A stretch of DNA of 64,000 bases from Acanthosepion esculentum (lineage: Eukaryota > Mollusca > Cephalopoda > Sepiida > Sepiidae), in assembly GCA_964036315.1 (NCBI GenBank), contig OZ038480.1:15598518-15662517 (forward strand). The letters run 5' to 3'. The notes beneath the pieces were generated by a model. The model was given only the letters and a program-made list of their open reading frames with translations, was not told the origin of the DNA and did no database searches. Positions 1 to 10,395 of the stretch are shown here, one piece after another; within the stretch, counting starts at the first letter, position 1; the number at the start of each line of letters is the position of its first letter. The position numbers and the translations under genes are program-made.

Positions 1-2145
1 GCTTCCTTATCAATCTTCAAAATAATAAATGCAACATTAATCGCCATTTTCTTTCTTCCTGAACCCTGTTCCTTTATTATCCTTTCCTCACTAAAGTCTT
101 CTCATTCTCCTTCATTTCCTGTAACCTTCTGTGTCCTAGTGGCATTATCAACTTGCTTGGGTTGAAATAATTAAAATCCACCATCCCAGTCATAGCATTA
201 AACCTAAATATGGACATCCTGGTTGACTGTTACCAAAGACACAATAAATGCCTTCCCTCCAGTTATATCTGATTGCTTCCAAACATGATCTTGTGATATA
301 TCCTGTTACAGATGGTGATATCCTGACTTCATCCTTGAAACCCTGTCACAAGGTCATAAAGAAATAGAGCATTCATGGAAACATTGCTACAAATGTCCTG
401 AAAAACTTTTACTTAAACGAATTTAATAAAATTTTCATCTTTTTTTTTTTTTAAATTTTCCAACTTCTGATTATCAAAAAGAAGCAAAATTAAAAGTAAT
501 CTATTGAAATCATCTTTTTATTTGAAGAGAGAAAATTGTTTGATGCCTTTAAGACAGTATACAAGGGGATACCTACTTTTGTATACTGTCTTAAAGGCAT
601 GAAATGATTTTATCTGGTTTTTTTTGGGGGTTTTTTAAGTTGAGTTCACCCCAAGCACAGCAGTAAAGCCACTGAGTTACTCATGGAAGAGTTAGAAACA
701 GAAACATTGCTGAGGAGCAAGTACAAAAGAAAAGTAATTAGCGATTGATATTGCATTTAAATTTTTGCAGTTGACTGAAAAGTATGGAGCCAGGAAGTAG
801 TTCCACAACTGAGAAGTGCAAGAAAAGAAACTGTTAACATAGAATTTATGGTTACATCTAGCCAACTCAGCTGTAAATTGATGAGACCTCATTACCAGTC
901 TTGTACTAAAAAAATGTTTTCAATGATTTACTTTTAATTTTGCTTCTTTTCAATAATCAGCATGTAACATATTGGTACTAACATCAGTTGAAACTTGAAT
1001 AAACTTGATTCTCGTCTCCTTTTTGCCTTTTAATTGGCTTTATAAATGTTGCTATACTGGGATGAGAAATTATACTGCCATTGTCTGTTTGCAGAATATT
1101 TAAAAACACTCACGAATAGTATGACCAGAAATTTATTGAAAATAACAGTTCCATGAGGTTTTCATTTTTAAATTTTCATATATAAATTAATTTGAAAAAG
1201 TTCACTAGCTCATTTAAATTTTTTTTTTTCATTGTTCAAAACATTTTTTCTAGGGAACTTTTTATTCTCACACCGCTATTTGTTGCATTCTTTCTCTTTG
1301 ATATCAAAATTATAAATGTGACGTACATAGAATTTTTTATTTAAGAGCCAAAAATTTTAAGGCAAGCTGTCGCTTTTTAACAAAATTTGGCAACATCACA
1401 CAATGGTTGAAACCATATCCCAGATCATCAACAAATAGAAGATTCATGAAAACATTGCTACAAATATATTTTAACAGTATTTATTTTGGTTGATGCAAAA
1501 GTTTCCACATTTTTAATAAAGAATCATTGTTCAGTCATCACAGTTGTTTTTTTGTCTGTGTATTTCAAGAAAATAGATTTTATCTCTTAAATCAGTTTGG
1601 GAAAAATCTCAAACTAAAAGAATACTATAATTTTATTTTCCCGTTAACACTAAATAACATTTTATTTAACCACAAATGGCCTATATTCCTGTTAATGAGT
1701 CAAAATAATCTTGTGATTTTGTCATATGAGAATATAGAGGCTTGGCTTTTTCTTATTCTAAACTACTTATTCTATTTAGGAAAAAAAATGTAATTCCTTT
1801 TGCTTTTCCGGGAAAAAGAGAAGAATGTACTTATTTACTAGTTTGAGAGCTGGGAAAAGGATTTGAAGCAATGTCAGATTTAAGATGCTGAGGAAACATT
1901 ACAGTAATGTTTTTCTGTGTAACACCAAGAACGTTACATTTTTCATATAAAAGTAATTTGATTTTATAAAAAAGAAAACTAAAAAATTCCTAATTAAAAA
2001 TTATATTAGCTTCAATGTGTTTTGTATTTTAATTTCATTCTTATTCAATTCTGTGCCTTGACAAAAAAATGTATTATGTTATAGATAAACATTTCTGTAA
2101 AATAAATACTATTTTTTATCATTATATAATTTTTCTTTCCTCCAG
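1..2145. other. NRAMP intron upstream of the first visible exon
   Basis: AT-rich sequence ending in a good 3' splice site (pyrimidine tract and AG at 2144-2145). I see no exon in it. It holds a perfect hairpin at 543-600 and two diverged copies of a short unclassified repeat: about 320-400 and about 1390-1475 share the motif CATTGCTACAAAT in similar surroundings. Open frames here are short and AT-driven. Confidence 0.6.
543..600. repeat. Perfect 22-bp inverted repeat with 14-nt loop
   Basis: The arms at 543-564 and 579-600 are exact reverse complements (left arm starts ATGCCTTTAAGACAG, right arm ends CTGTCTTAAAGGCAT). The loop is 565-578. Pairing stops abruptly on both sides (G opposite G). 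It may be a tiny MITE relic or a precursor-like hairpin in the NRAMP pre-mRNA. I see no transposon family signature. Confidence 0.75.
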
Positions 2146-2284
2146 GATCCCTATATGGGCAGGTGTGTTAATTACAGGTATTGACACTTTTACATTCCTG
2201 TTTCTTGAAAGTGCTGGTCTCCGGAAGTTAGAGGCTTTATTTGGTGTCCTCATCACTACAATGGCAATTTCATTTTCTTATATG
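2146..2284 (+). CDS. NRAMP: NRAMP/SLC11 metal transporter, exon with TM4-TM5 (first visible exon)
   Basis: NRAMP proteins are proton-coupled divalent-metal (Fe2+, Mn2+) importers of endosomal or plasma membranes. This exon supplies 46 residues that follow the family closely: [15 protein letters not shown] (TM4), then [14 protein letters not shown] and on into TM5. It starts at 2146 after TCCAG with one base completing a split codon, and ends ATG|GTAGGT in phase 0. Across the window 11 exons total 1,078 bp and 358 codons plus stop. Family members are roughly 550-580 residues, so about 200 N-terminal residues, including TM1 with its Asp-Pro-Gly-Asn motif, lie to the left. The family call is certain; which paralogue (SLC11A1, SLC11A2 or Malvolio type) is not. 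Confidence 0.93.
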
Positions 2285-2439
2285 GTAGGTATACCTCTTT
2301 AACATCAGTAACATTTATTATTGTTAATCATAGTCTGTGCTATCACAACTGATTATTTGGTAAGTTCATTTTCAGAGAAATAATTGCATAAAGGTATAAT
2401 GAATATTTCTGATAGGAATTAAGACATCTTTATCAGACC

Positions 2440-2645
2440 TGTTATTTAAGTTCAGGTCATGGCTCTCAACAATTTCCTCTCTTTTGTAGCTCTTAAGGTT
2501 CATAATGATTTAATAAATAAATCTTTATGTACCATGTCCCTTAAGGATATTGGTGATCATGACTCTCCACAATTTTCTGTTCTTTGCAGCTCTCAGTAAA
2601 GTGTCTTTTTGCTATCTCTCCTAATTCCTATTCTGCCATCTATTT
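2440..2645 (-). mobile_element. LINE 3' end fragments (RT C-terminal tail), two tandem pieces
   Basis: On the minus strand both pieces read like the last residues of a LINE polyprotein, a pattern of the type KNRKLWR.MIT..LKGHGT. The better one is 2527-2640, the second about 2440-2510. The same ending recurs at 14842-15123 (-) and forms the tail of the SINEs at 21505-21815 and 62370-62720. Decayed and non-coding. Confidence 0.6.
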
Positions 2646-2649
2646 ACTG

Positions 2650-2830
2650 AAGCTCATTAGGTCCAGTAGCAAGATCTCTGATTGGGAGATTGGAGGTTTT
2701 GAGAAACGTGAAAACACCTCTTAATTGCTGCTGTTCCCAGGTCTGCTTTGACTCAGGGTGGTAGCACCTGTTAGGTTCCCAGCTATGTGAACCCCAAAAC
2801 ACTATGAAAGTATAAAAATACTTTTTTATA
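2650..2830 (+). mobile_element. Head of a minisatellite-bearing repeat (copy A)
   Basis: This block aligns by eye with 20040-20222. Shared stretches include ACCTCTTAATTGCTG, TGTTCCCAGGTC, TCCCAGCTATG and CAAAACACTATGAAAGT, in the same order. In both copies the block is followed at once by a tandem array, but the arrays are unrelated. No coding potential. The class is unknown; the layout recalls non-autonomous molluscan elements with a tandem-repeat core. Confidence 0.6.
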
Positions 2831-2837
2831 GTAAAAA

Positions 2838-3006
2838 TTTCTTTGATAAATGACATATTCTGACATGTTTCTTTGATAAATGACATATTCTGACATGTTT
2901 CTTTGATAAATGACATATTCTGACATGTTTCTTTGATAAATGACATATTCTGACATGTTTCTTTGATAGATGACATATTATGACATGTTCCAATGATAAA
3001 TGACAT
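2838..3006 (+). repeat. Minisatellite, 30-bp unit, about 5.5 copies
   Basis: The unit contains TTTGATAAATGACATATTC and TGACATGTT and repeats with exact 30-bp spacing. The first four units are identical and the last ones have point changes. It stops about 50 bp before the splice acceptor of the next NRAMP exon, so array length could affect that acceptor's surroundings. Confidence 0.92.
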
Positions 3007-3059
3007 ATAACATCAACAATTCTAAATCATTTTTTTTTGTTCTTTTTTTTTTGTTGTAG

Positions 3060-3215
3060 TTCTTTACTGTGAAGCCTGATGTGATTGAAATATTGAAAGG
3101 TCTAGCTATTCCTTGGTGTTCAGGTTGTAATAAGGATGCCATCCAACAAATGGTGGGCATTATTGGCGCTGTCATCATGCCACACAACATTTATCTCCAC
3201 AGTTCTCTGGTTCTG
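3060..3215 (+). CDS. NRAMP: NRAMP exon with TM6 metal-binding Met-Pro-His motif
   Basis: 52 complete codons, phase 0 at both ends, from TTGTAG|TTC to CTG|GTAAGA. It runs from FFTVKPDVIEILKGL through the Cys-Ser-Gly-Cys loop to TM6, GIIGAVIMPHNIYLH. The Met and His of MPH help form the metal site in NRAMP structures, with Asp and Asn of TM1 (outside the window). A poly-T and pyrimidine tract, and a minisatellite, lie directly upstream of the acceptor. Confidence 0.95.
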
Positions 3216-3544
3216 GTAAGACTTCTTTTCATGCACACATTTTGTAATAATTCTTTGGCAATATCTTTGAATTCTCTATGATTAAAGAATTTATGGAAAT
3301 TAACAACGGTTGCATGTTTGTGTACTTCAGCTGTGTATGCATATGCACATGATAAACAAAGAAGCATACAAAAGTTTGCATTTCTACCACAGACTGTTTA
3401 TTTTCTTTTTTATATAAACTACAGTGAAACAAAGTTTTCAATATCTCTTGGGTATGTCCATTTTCTTTTTCTCTGTTCAGATGTTAGGATAAGTAAGTAT
3501 TAGCATTAGATATCAAGTTCTCCCATTATGGAATCATTGGAAGG

Positions 3545-4150
3545 GTCTTCTAAATCCTTCCTAACAAGTAGGTCCCTGAAGATAGTTATAAATAGCCAGT
3601 CTTCCGGGGCCTTGTCAGTCAATGCAGGTGTCCCTGAGAGGTAATTCCTTGGACCAACCCTCTTTTTAATTTACATAAATGACCTGCTTAAGATTATTAT
3701 CAGATCCTTTGTAAACATCTATGCCAATAATACAACTATATACTCTTGCACCGCTAAAATTTTCGATGATCAGAGATTGGCAGCTGATTTCTCTTCCCAT
3801 CTAGTATGAACTTCCCAGTGGAGAAAAAAATAGCCAGTGTTGAATTTTGGTTAAGATTTATGATCTCCCTCTCTCTCTCTCTCAAAACAATTTTTCAAGA
3901 AAATAGGTTTCTCAAGTCCACTGTTGTTGCTCTTTCCAGTATTGATAAGGACTTCCTTCCTAAACTTTTGTTCAAAGAAGTGAGGAACACCAAAATCTTG
4001 ATTGTCTTTATTTTTTCTTTGATTTACATGCACTAGCCATTTTAGTTGTTGCTGTTGTTGAAAGTACTTGGGTGAGGTCATCTCTGTTATTTGGGACAGT
4101 TCTTTGTGATTCTGTAATGTTAGACCACAAGGTTTGAAGAAGGATCATTC
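3545..4150 (+). pseudogene. LINE reverse-transcriptase remnant (Jockey/CR1-like)
   Basis: With several frameshifts the + strand reads as the RT fingers and palm of a non-LTR element: SSGALSVNAGVP, then a segment like GPTLFLIYINDL, then IYANNTTIYSC where the catalytic YADD should be (the two Asp are Asn here), then RLAADFSSHL. A further open piece, about 3806-4036, continues as FLKSTVVALSSIDKDFLPKL. Stops and frame changes make it dead. It lies in the intron between the exons at 3060 and 4433. Confidence 0.65.
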
Positions 4151-4432
4151 TCACTAAAACCTACAGGTTTCATTTACTCAAAGTTATTTTTAACCATTGA
4201 TCTAGAAATCAGTTGCATACAGCTGACAATTTAGATATCTCTAAATGGATTCAAGGTGTACAATATCAGATGGGACTAAATAGTAGCCCAAGATTTTTTT
4301 ATCGTTACTCTTGATATACAGTTATCAATTTGCCTATGAACGAGAATGCTGAGTTTTGAAGTTGAAACTAATCATTGCATTGTGAGAATTTGCATAAATT
4401 CTGACTTGTTTTATTTTCTTTCTTTTGTTTAG

Positions 4433-4502
4433 AGTCGTGCGATAGATCGTAGGAGCCCACAACAAATCAAGGAGGCAAATAAATATTATAGCATTGAATC
4501 AA
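4433..4502 (+). CDS. NRAMP: NRAMP exon, cytoplasmic loop after TM6
   Basis: 70 bp, from TTTAG|AGT to a one-base split codon before GTAAGC. It encodes SRAIDRRSPQQIKEANKYYS and on to IES. The family has SR.v.r....ev.eAnkYf.iES at this point, the charged loop joining TM6 to TM7. The leftover A joins GT of the next exon to make Ser. Confidence 0.92.
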
Positions 4503-5333
4503 GTAAGCATTCTTTCACTTTTTTAAGTCATCTGTTTTTCTGAAAGCTTGTCATCTCAAATGACTGGAATTCTTTACCTTCCAGCTAAGTGGCACTTGAT
4601 CCTGATAGTTTTCATTTATTTACTTTATTTCCTTTTCCCTACTTCTAAACAGCAGCTGGTTACTTTGAACATCTCATTTTTAGGCTTTACTGTTGGCCAT
4701 AAAAACACCAGACACTTCAGATAAAATCATTTAGTCCACTTTACTTCATCAATGTTCTAAGCTATAGCCAGCTCACATAGTCGCATATTTCTCAGCGTGC
4801 AAAAGTGAGGGCAGAGGGTGCAACAGCCCCTGGCCTTCTGTGTCAGGAAGGCATCTGAAATAAGAGTGAAATAAAAATTTAGTTTATATTTAGGAGCATA
4901 AAATCAAGGAGTTGGCCCTGGGCATCTCCAAACCTTTGCACATCACTGCTGGTGACACTAGTATGGATTCAAGCCTAACAGCTGATTTTTCAAAGTAGAT
5001 GAGCTCTCACCATTTGTAAAATTGCCACAATGCACTCTTTCTTTCCATCTCATTTAGCTTCATTGTGAAGTAAGCTCACGTGAGTTAAGTAGACATTTAT
5101 TGATGGGATCTCATCTTTCACATTCTGTGAGTATTAGAAACCTTACTGAAAATAATTTTTCCAACATTGAAATTTCTTAGTCCAACTAAGATAGGATTCA
5201 AAAAACAAAAATATCAATGTTTGGCCATTTGTCCAGATTTTGGGAAGTAGATTAGGCTGAGAACTTTTCAGTACCTCCTTATAATTGTGAACACTATTAA
5301 TAATATTGAATTAAAACTATTTTTAATTTCCAG

Positions 5334-5428
5334 GTATTGCTCTCTTCATCTCGTTCATTATTAACCTGTTTGTAGTATCTGTGTTTGCTGCTGCTTTCAC
5401 AGGAAAAGAGGCAACTCTCTATGATGCT
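5334..5428 (+). CDS. NRAMP: NRAMP exon with TM7
   Basis: 95 bp from TTTCCAG|GT to GCT|GTAAGT. After completing Ser it encodes 31 residues: IALFISFIINLFVVSVFAAAF (TM7), then TGKEATLYDA at the start of the extracellular loop. In vertebrate members this loop is long and glycosylated; here it is short. Confidence 0.93.
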
Positions 5429-5429
5429 G

Positions 5430-6478
5430 TAAGTATTCATTCTTTGATCTTTGTACAATGAACTGGGGACTTCACTGCTATGGCCTTGTGCCATGCTATC
5501 TTAATACTTCAAGTGCCATGCCATGGAACAAGAGTTAGAAAGCTCATTACCTGATTATTGCAACTGTAATGTGTTCAGTCCTCATTAGGAGCCTCATTAT
5601 TATGGCCTTGTGCCAAGCTAAGCTTAGTAATTATCAACATACAGTAAAGCTGTAGTGAGTTAGATTTCACCATTTAACCAGGAATGCCAGGCTTTCATTT
5701 TGATACCACATTGTTACAAGTAATGAAAAATGGGTTTTGCATGGAAACAAAAAACAAAATAAAAGTAGTTATCGCAAAATGAGAAACCAAGTGCCAACAT
5801 CAAAACCAAGACTCTATCCTCAAAAGTCTGTTGTGGGTGGTATATTGATCTGCAAACAGATATCAAGTGAAGGAAGACAACATCAAACAAAATCAAAACT
5901 TGAGTAAAAAAAAATATTTATTTTTGTCAAAGAAAATACATTAAATAAAAAATTAAGGTTATAGTGCACTATGCAAAAAATATCTCTGCATGTTCATATA
6001 GAGGGTGAGAAGAGTTGTCCTGAGAAGGACAGTTTTGGAGTCGCTGACTGTGATGTCATCCTATAGCTGCAAACCTCTTCATTGCAGACCAGGCTCCTTG
6101 GTAAAGTGGTTCTGGAAATGCTGTTGAAACGCCTTGCACATGTTGTTGGTCAATGCTTTGTTGTTGCTTCATTGCTTTGAGGCCTTTTTATATCCTGAAT
6201 CAGTTTTATAATGATCACTGGTTAAGCTTTTGGCTGTTTTTAAAAAAAATGTGGGAGTGCCAACAGGATACAGCAAGTCTTTTCCTGGTGTCTTACAAGC
6301 TGCTGGAACATGGAATGACAATCACTTTTTGGCAACTTGATTTGTCAAGCGAAGCATTATACTGAAAGTGTTCTGCTTTGGTAAAAAGATGAGGTGTTAT
6401 TCTCCACATAGCAATACAAACACAAGCCAAGTAAAGAAAATCAGTTCATTAGGATTGAGTTTCTTCCATGTCCTTATG
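5430..6478. other. NRAMP intron, no clear feature
   Basis: AT-rich intron. Two short copies of a recurring motif (GGCCTTGTGCCA type, about 5483-5495 and 5604-5616) also occur near 8590, 52855 (reverse) and 61060, so this is probably debris of one repeat family. The somewhat GC-richer block 6000-6360 is unclassified. Confidence 0.4.
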
Positions 6479-6494
6479 ACCTTTGTACTCACTA

Positions 6495-6870
6495 GGGTTT
6501 TATGGCCATATCATGTTGAAACATTGGTTCTCAGATGATCACCAAAGTTAAGCAATATCAGGCCTGGTCACTACCTAAATGGGTAGCTTGGTAGCTGTAA
6601 CCTTGGATGTGCAGTTGGTGTAATGGCTTGGAATTGGAAATTGGAGAGCCAAGTTCCAATTCTAGTTGGGTTCATTATATTCGCTTATGAGCAAATATCC
6701 TTAGGGAAAGGTAGGGAGCCACCTTATCTTCCCCATGCTATGTGTTAATTAGTAGAACTCATATCTGTAAATCATTACATTGATTAAAAAAGAAAATTCT
6801 TACAATCTAAAAATATGTTCTGGCTTTAAATAACCTGCAAAGGGTTGATAACCCATAAAAAACAAAGCAC
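6495..6870 (+). mobile_element. 5S rRNA/tRNA chimeric SINE
   Basis: The first ~100 bp (6500-6597) read as 5S rRNA: TATGGCCATATCATGTTGAAA, then CACCAAAGTTAAGCAAT, then GGCCTGGTCACTACCT. A tRNA-like block follows (6604-6665: GTGCAGTTGGTGTAATGG, then AGTTCCAATTCTAG). A ~200-bp body follows (CTTATGAGCAAATATCC and so on), and the element ends near GGTTGATAACCCATAAAAAA. The 5S part carries internal pol III promoter elements in functional genes. Many point changes, so not a working 5S gene. Confidence 0.82.
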
Positions 6871-7261
6871 CCAATCATAAATCACCAGATGTATCATCGA
6901 AAGATTTTCATCACTACAACATTTCACTGACTGCATTTCCATATTCAAAAACAAAAAAGTTGAAAAGTCCTTTAAACATTTTTAGGGGGAAAATCACAGA
7001 TTTCATTAAGTATGGAATTGAAAATTTGCCTTCATTATGCTCCACACTAGACTCTGTAAATAAACTGTTTGCATTATCTAAACGATATAGGATTTATTTG
7101 TGACTGAAGAAAGAAGGATTTTTTGAACTAACTTTCTGCTGTGGAATATAGATTTATATATTATATATTACCATTGCTATGTAACCTTGCTAGTTGTAAT
7201 AATATTAAAACTGCACATGAATGAAAATACATGATCTTTTTTTTTTCACTTTTATATACAG

Positions 7262-7351
7262 GGTATTTGGATTGGCCAGAATTATTCTTTAACAATGAAA
7301 ATAATATGGGGAGTTGGTGTCTTAGCTTCTGGACAGAGTTCTACAATGACT
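7262..7351 (+). CDS. NRAMP: NRAMP exon with TM8 and first half of the transport signature
   Basis: 30 complete codons from TATACAG|GGT to ACT|GTAAGT: GIWIGQNYSLTMKIIWGVGV, then LASGQSSTMT. The final GQSSTMT is the start of the NRAMP transport signature, and it continues directly in the next, 30-bp exon. Phase 0 at both ends. Confidence 0.95.
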
Positions 7352-7469
7352 GTAAGTAAAAAAAAACAATCAGTGTGTATACATGTATATAGGAGAAGCT
7401 CTTTACAAAATCTTGCATAATATTAGGAAAATTTATTTCCTGTTTGTTGCTCAGGAGTTTGTTTTTGTT

Positions 7470-7870
7470 GAGGTGTTCAATAACTTTCTTGTTTACGATA
7501 GCTTCAAAAAGTTTAACAACAACACTAAAGAGGCTGAGGGGTGATATTGTGGCAGGAACGAGGGTTCACCTTCATTTTTTAACATGGGGTACACACTAGT
7601 CAGATTCCATGGGATTGGGAAACATTTCTTCTAAAGCAGTGGTTGGAAAGTTTTGCCAAAATTGAAAACTGTTCTGAATCAAGGTTCTTTAGAACTACTA
7701 CAGGGATTTTATCCAGACCAGTAGAGTCAAGGCATTTGATAAGACTGGAAATTTCTCAAGCTAATATAGGGATATCACAAAGCTTGTACTCTGTGTGGTG
7801 GGGGAAGTCAGGTAAGGGAAGGTCTTTGTCATCTTACCTAGAGTTAGAGGCAAAGTTCATGGCAAAGAGC
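7470..7870 (-). pseudogene. LINE reverse-transcriptase fragment (antisense)
   Basis: Read on the minus strand with frame changes: a GWDKIPVVVLKNLDSE-like segment, then ILAKLSNHCFRRNV, a degenerate KNEGEPS stretch, and LFSVVVKLFEAIVNKKVIEH followed by LNKNKLLS. This is the N-terminal RT region of Jockey/CR1-type LINEs (finger motif through RPISLL...FE..V). Broken and non-coding. The flanking 7870-8470 is unclassified but may belong to it. Confidence 0.65.
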
Positions 7871-8734
7871 TTAGCTTTATCCAATGAGAACAAGATAATT
7901 TGTCTTTTCTTTCTTGCTCAAAACAGAAAATGTTATTTCTGGACAAGATAATCACTGAAAATAGAAATTGATTTATTACGATAATTGAAAGAAATTTCAT
8001 AGCTAGAACTAAGAGGGTTTTCAACAATTCCCTATAAATGTAATTCAATGTGGGGGGGGGCAGCTTCTCTTTGATAAGATTCATTCTATCTCTAAGGTGG
8101 CCATTGCTAAAATTTTGCTTGCCTAACAGTAGCAAAGAATATATTAGGAATCTATGGATTCCAGACATCAGCAGCCTTTGAAAACTGCAGATGCCACGGA
8201 TAATACAAGAACTGACAAGGATGGTAGCCACCCAGTAAAAGATGTACATTTCATCAATCACATCCCAATTCAATGCTGTCCTCCTCAATCCATTAGCCCC
8301 TACACTGTACATTGTATTCCATGGGATTTTGTTGTCATTGATCAATAAGCAAACCATTATTGACACCATTGTAATGGTTACTATGCCTCATCTGAGTCTG
8401 ACAATATTTACTATTGGAAAAATAAGTCATCACGATGTAACCGCCTCATATTTCCAGCAGTTTCAGACAGATGGTTAAGTTTAAGTATGAAGGAGATTGT
8501 ATGAGGCTAGGAATCTGTTGGTGGTTAAGTAATAGTGTACGGTGTGCTTCTATTGCACTGAATTTGATCTTCACCTATGCTCCACACTTGTGGCCTTATG
8601 CCAGACTAATCTCAATAAATAAACTATTTGTGTTATCTGAAAAAAAATAGGATTTATTTGTGGCCAAAGGAAGAATGAATGCTTGAACCAATTTTAATCT
8701 CTTTCTGCTGTGAAATATAGATTTGACCAACTAG

Positions 8735-8955
8735 GTAATTTTGCTAGTGCCATCCAGCCACTTTCCATCACCACGGTCGAGGCCTACGGGTTCGATTTGG
8801 GAAGGGAACCCAGCTGCATCCAAACCTCTTCTGATGATGTCGTTAATTGCTGCATGCCGTGGAAAGCGGCCGGCACTACAATGACAGGAGAGAGGATGCA
8901 AACCAAACTCATCGATGGAGGCTCCACATCAGCATCTGTGACGCTCACATAATAA
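8735..8955 (-). pseudogene. Non-LTR retroelement C-terminal Cys/His-domain fragment
   Basis: This GC-richer island reads on the minus strand as IDEFGLHPLSCHCSAGRFPR, then HAAINDIIRRGLDAAGFPSQ, then IEPVGLDRGDGKWLDG. I recognise the pattern (DE.GLH.LSC..S.GR..RH..LN..I.RAL..AG.P...EP.GL.R.DGKRPDG) from proteins fused to or beside non-LTR reverse transcriptases in molluscs and cnidarians. It is a lone fragment in an NRAMP intron. Confidence 0.6.
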
Positions 8956-9099
8956 AAAAAGATTAGCGAAATGGGAGCTTTTTTTTTTTTATACTATTGT
9001 TCATCTACTAAGACCTAAGAGCCACTCAAGTTAAAGGGATACTGAATGAGGTTATTGTATGTAGAAAACAGTTGAAAAGGTTAGGTTTGTTTTGATCAA

Positions 9100-9400
9100 T
9101 GAAGTACTTTCTCAGGAGTCAGTTCCACAAAATACCTCTTCTTGGGATGAAGTTGTCGAAATGAAACTTTCATCTTACTAATGGAATATGATGGAAATGC
9201 CAATGATTCAACCCTGCGTATGTGGCATGGTAGGTTATCAGAACATTTCCCATCGAAATAATGATAGTGTAGCAAAAGTCTAGCAATGTTTGGAAGAGAG
9301 AAAGTGGTTGTAGGGAGGAAAATAATTCATCACCCACAAGGCCACATAGATGCTTTTAAACTCTAGAAAGAGATGATTGAACAGCTCCAGCCCAGATATG
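9100..9400 (+). repeat. Unclassified dispersed repeat, paralogous to 23755-24060
   Basis: The two blocks share order and sequence. The best shared part is GAAAGTGGTTGTAGGGAGGA here and GAAAGTGGCTGTAGGATGGA there, each followed by AA.TCAT.ACCCACAA. No coding frame is shared. Probably an old transposon fragment. Confidence 0.45.
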
Positions 9401-9447
9401 ACAGAAACGCTCTTTTTGGTTTGATCTAACTCTTGTAAAGACAGCAT

Positions 9448-9760
9448 GAGTGATTCCTTGGGAATACCAGGTGCAGTAAACTTGGATGTGTGGCTGGTGT
9501 AATGGATAATGGCTCAGAATTGTTAATCAGAGAGCCGAGTTCCAAATCCAGCTGGGTTTGTTATCTTCATTTATGTGCAAATACACTTGAGAAATTAGTT
9601 CGTAAGATGTTGATTAGTTTAGGTCAGTTAGTAAGACATGTATCACTAGATCATCATTATCTCAAAAAAAGTAAATTCTTACAATCCAAAAACTGTTCTG
9701 GCTTTAAATAACCTGAAAATTGTTGATAAGCCATAAAAAATGACTCCATCAATCATAGAT
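9448..9760 (+). mobile_element. 5S/tRNA chimeric SINE, 5S head truncated
   Basis: It begins inside the 3' end of the 5S-like head (CCTTGGGAATACCAGGTGCAG), then the tRNA-like part (GGCTGGTGTAATGGATAATG, then GAGTTCCAAATCCAGC), a short body, and the family 3' end AACCTGAAAATTGTTGATAA then GCCATAAAAAATGAC. 5' truncation is typical of LINE-driven retrotransposition. Confidence 0.75.
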
Positions 9761-9829
9761 ATGGACAGCAGCATGAGATCAATCTATGCCTCTAGACTAA
9801 AGAAAGGGGTCGGCTTGAAATTCCCTGAA

Positions 9830-9925
9830 GATTGCCTCGATTGATAGACAACTGAAGAAGGTCAGAGGGCACAGTGGCTGAAATATTGTGATAACAATAA
9901 AGATAAGGATATTAGTCTTCAAATA
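9830..9925 (+). mobile_element. SINE-2 family tail fragment
   Basis: ACTGAAGAAGGTCAGAGGGC, then AATATTGTGATAACAATAAA and a GATAAGGATAT run. This matches the 3' end of the second SINE family (compare 63655-63725). Only the tail is present. Confidence 0.55.
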
Positions 9926-10059
9926 ATCACATCTTCTATTTTTTTTTTTAAATCTCCAGACCCAAATTGATATCATGTTTTTCTTATTTTGACATTGTTA
10001 CACTCGATATTATAAATAGTGCACATCAAATCCTTGCACCAATGAAACTCATTCTCTAG

Positions 10060-10160
10060 ACAAAATGTGTGATCTTGTATGTTCATCCTTCTTCTTTTCT
10101 ATGCCATGTCTTGTTAGGATATGGCTCTCCACAACTTCTCCTTTGTCCTCTTATTATCTC
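10060..10160 (-). mobile_element. LINE 3'-end scrap
   Basis: The minus strand reads GAGAGCCATATCCTAACAAG then ACATGGCATAG, the diverged form of the LINE ending seen at 2440-2645 and 14842-15123. It lies 70-170 bp upstream of the 30-bp NRAMP exon. Confidence 0.4.
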
Positions 10161-10227
10161 CCAAGTAAACCCAGATTCTCTGTTTGTGTATATGCTATAT
10201 CATTTTTATTTATTTATTTATTTCCAG

Positions 10228-10257
10228 GGGACTTATGCTGGACAGTTTATAATGGAA
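10228..10257 (+). CDS. NRAMP: NRAMP 30-bp micro-exon, second half of transport signature
   Basis: Ten codons, GTYAGQFIME, between TTTCCAG and GTAAGT, phase 0 at both ends. Joined to the previous exon (..GQSSTMT) and the next (GFLN..) it restores the NRAMP signature. Without this exon the reading frame survives but a core membrane segment loses ten residues, so skipping would give an in-frame, probably non-functional protein. Confidence 0.93.
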
Positions 10258-10395
10258 GTAAGTTGACTCCTTTCTCTCTTATATAAAAATGAAAACACAT
10301 CTAAGCATTGCAGTCTTTTATTTTCATTTAGTTATTAACTTTTTTTTAGTCTTCAAATAGAATTTTAAGACATTATTTTTATTGAAGCAAACGTC

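Noticed and set aside
2838..3006. CRISPR-like regular repeats
   Set aside because: Units are contiguous with no spacers and the context is a eukaryotic intron; this is a minisatellite. The same holds for 20223-20990, 23597-23720 and 59049-59167.
7857..8369. 170-codon minus-strand ORF
   Set aside because: Lies beside a LINE RT fragment and looks like retroelement debris; no recognisable gene family.
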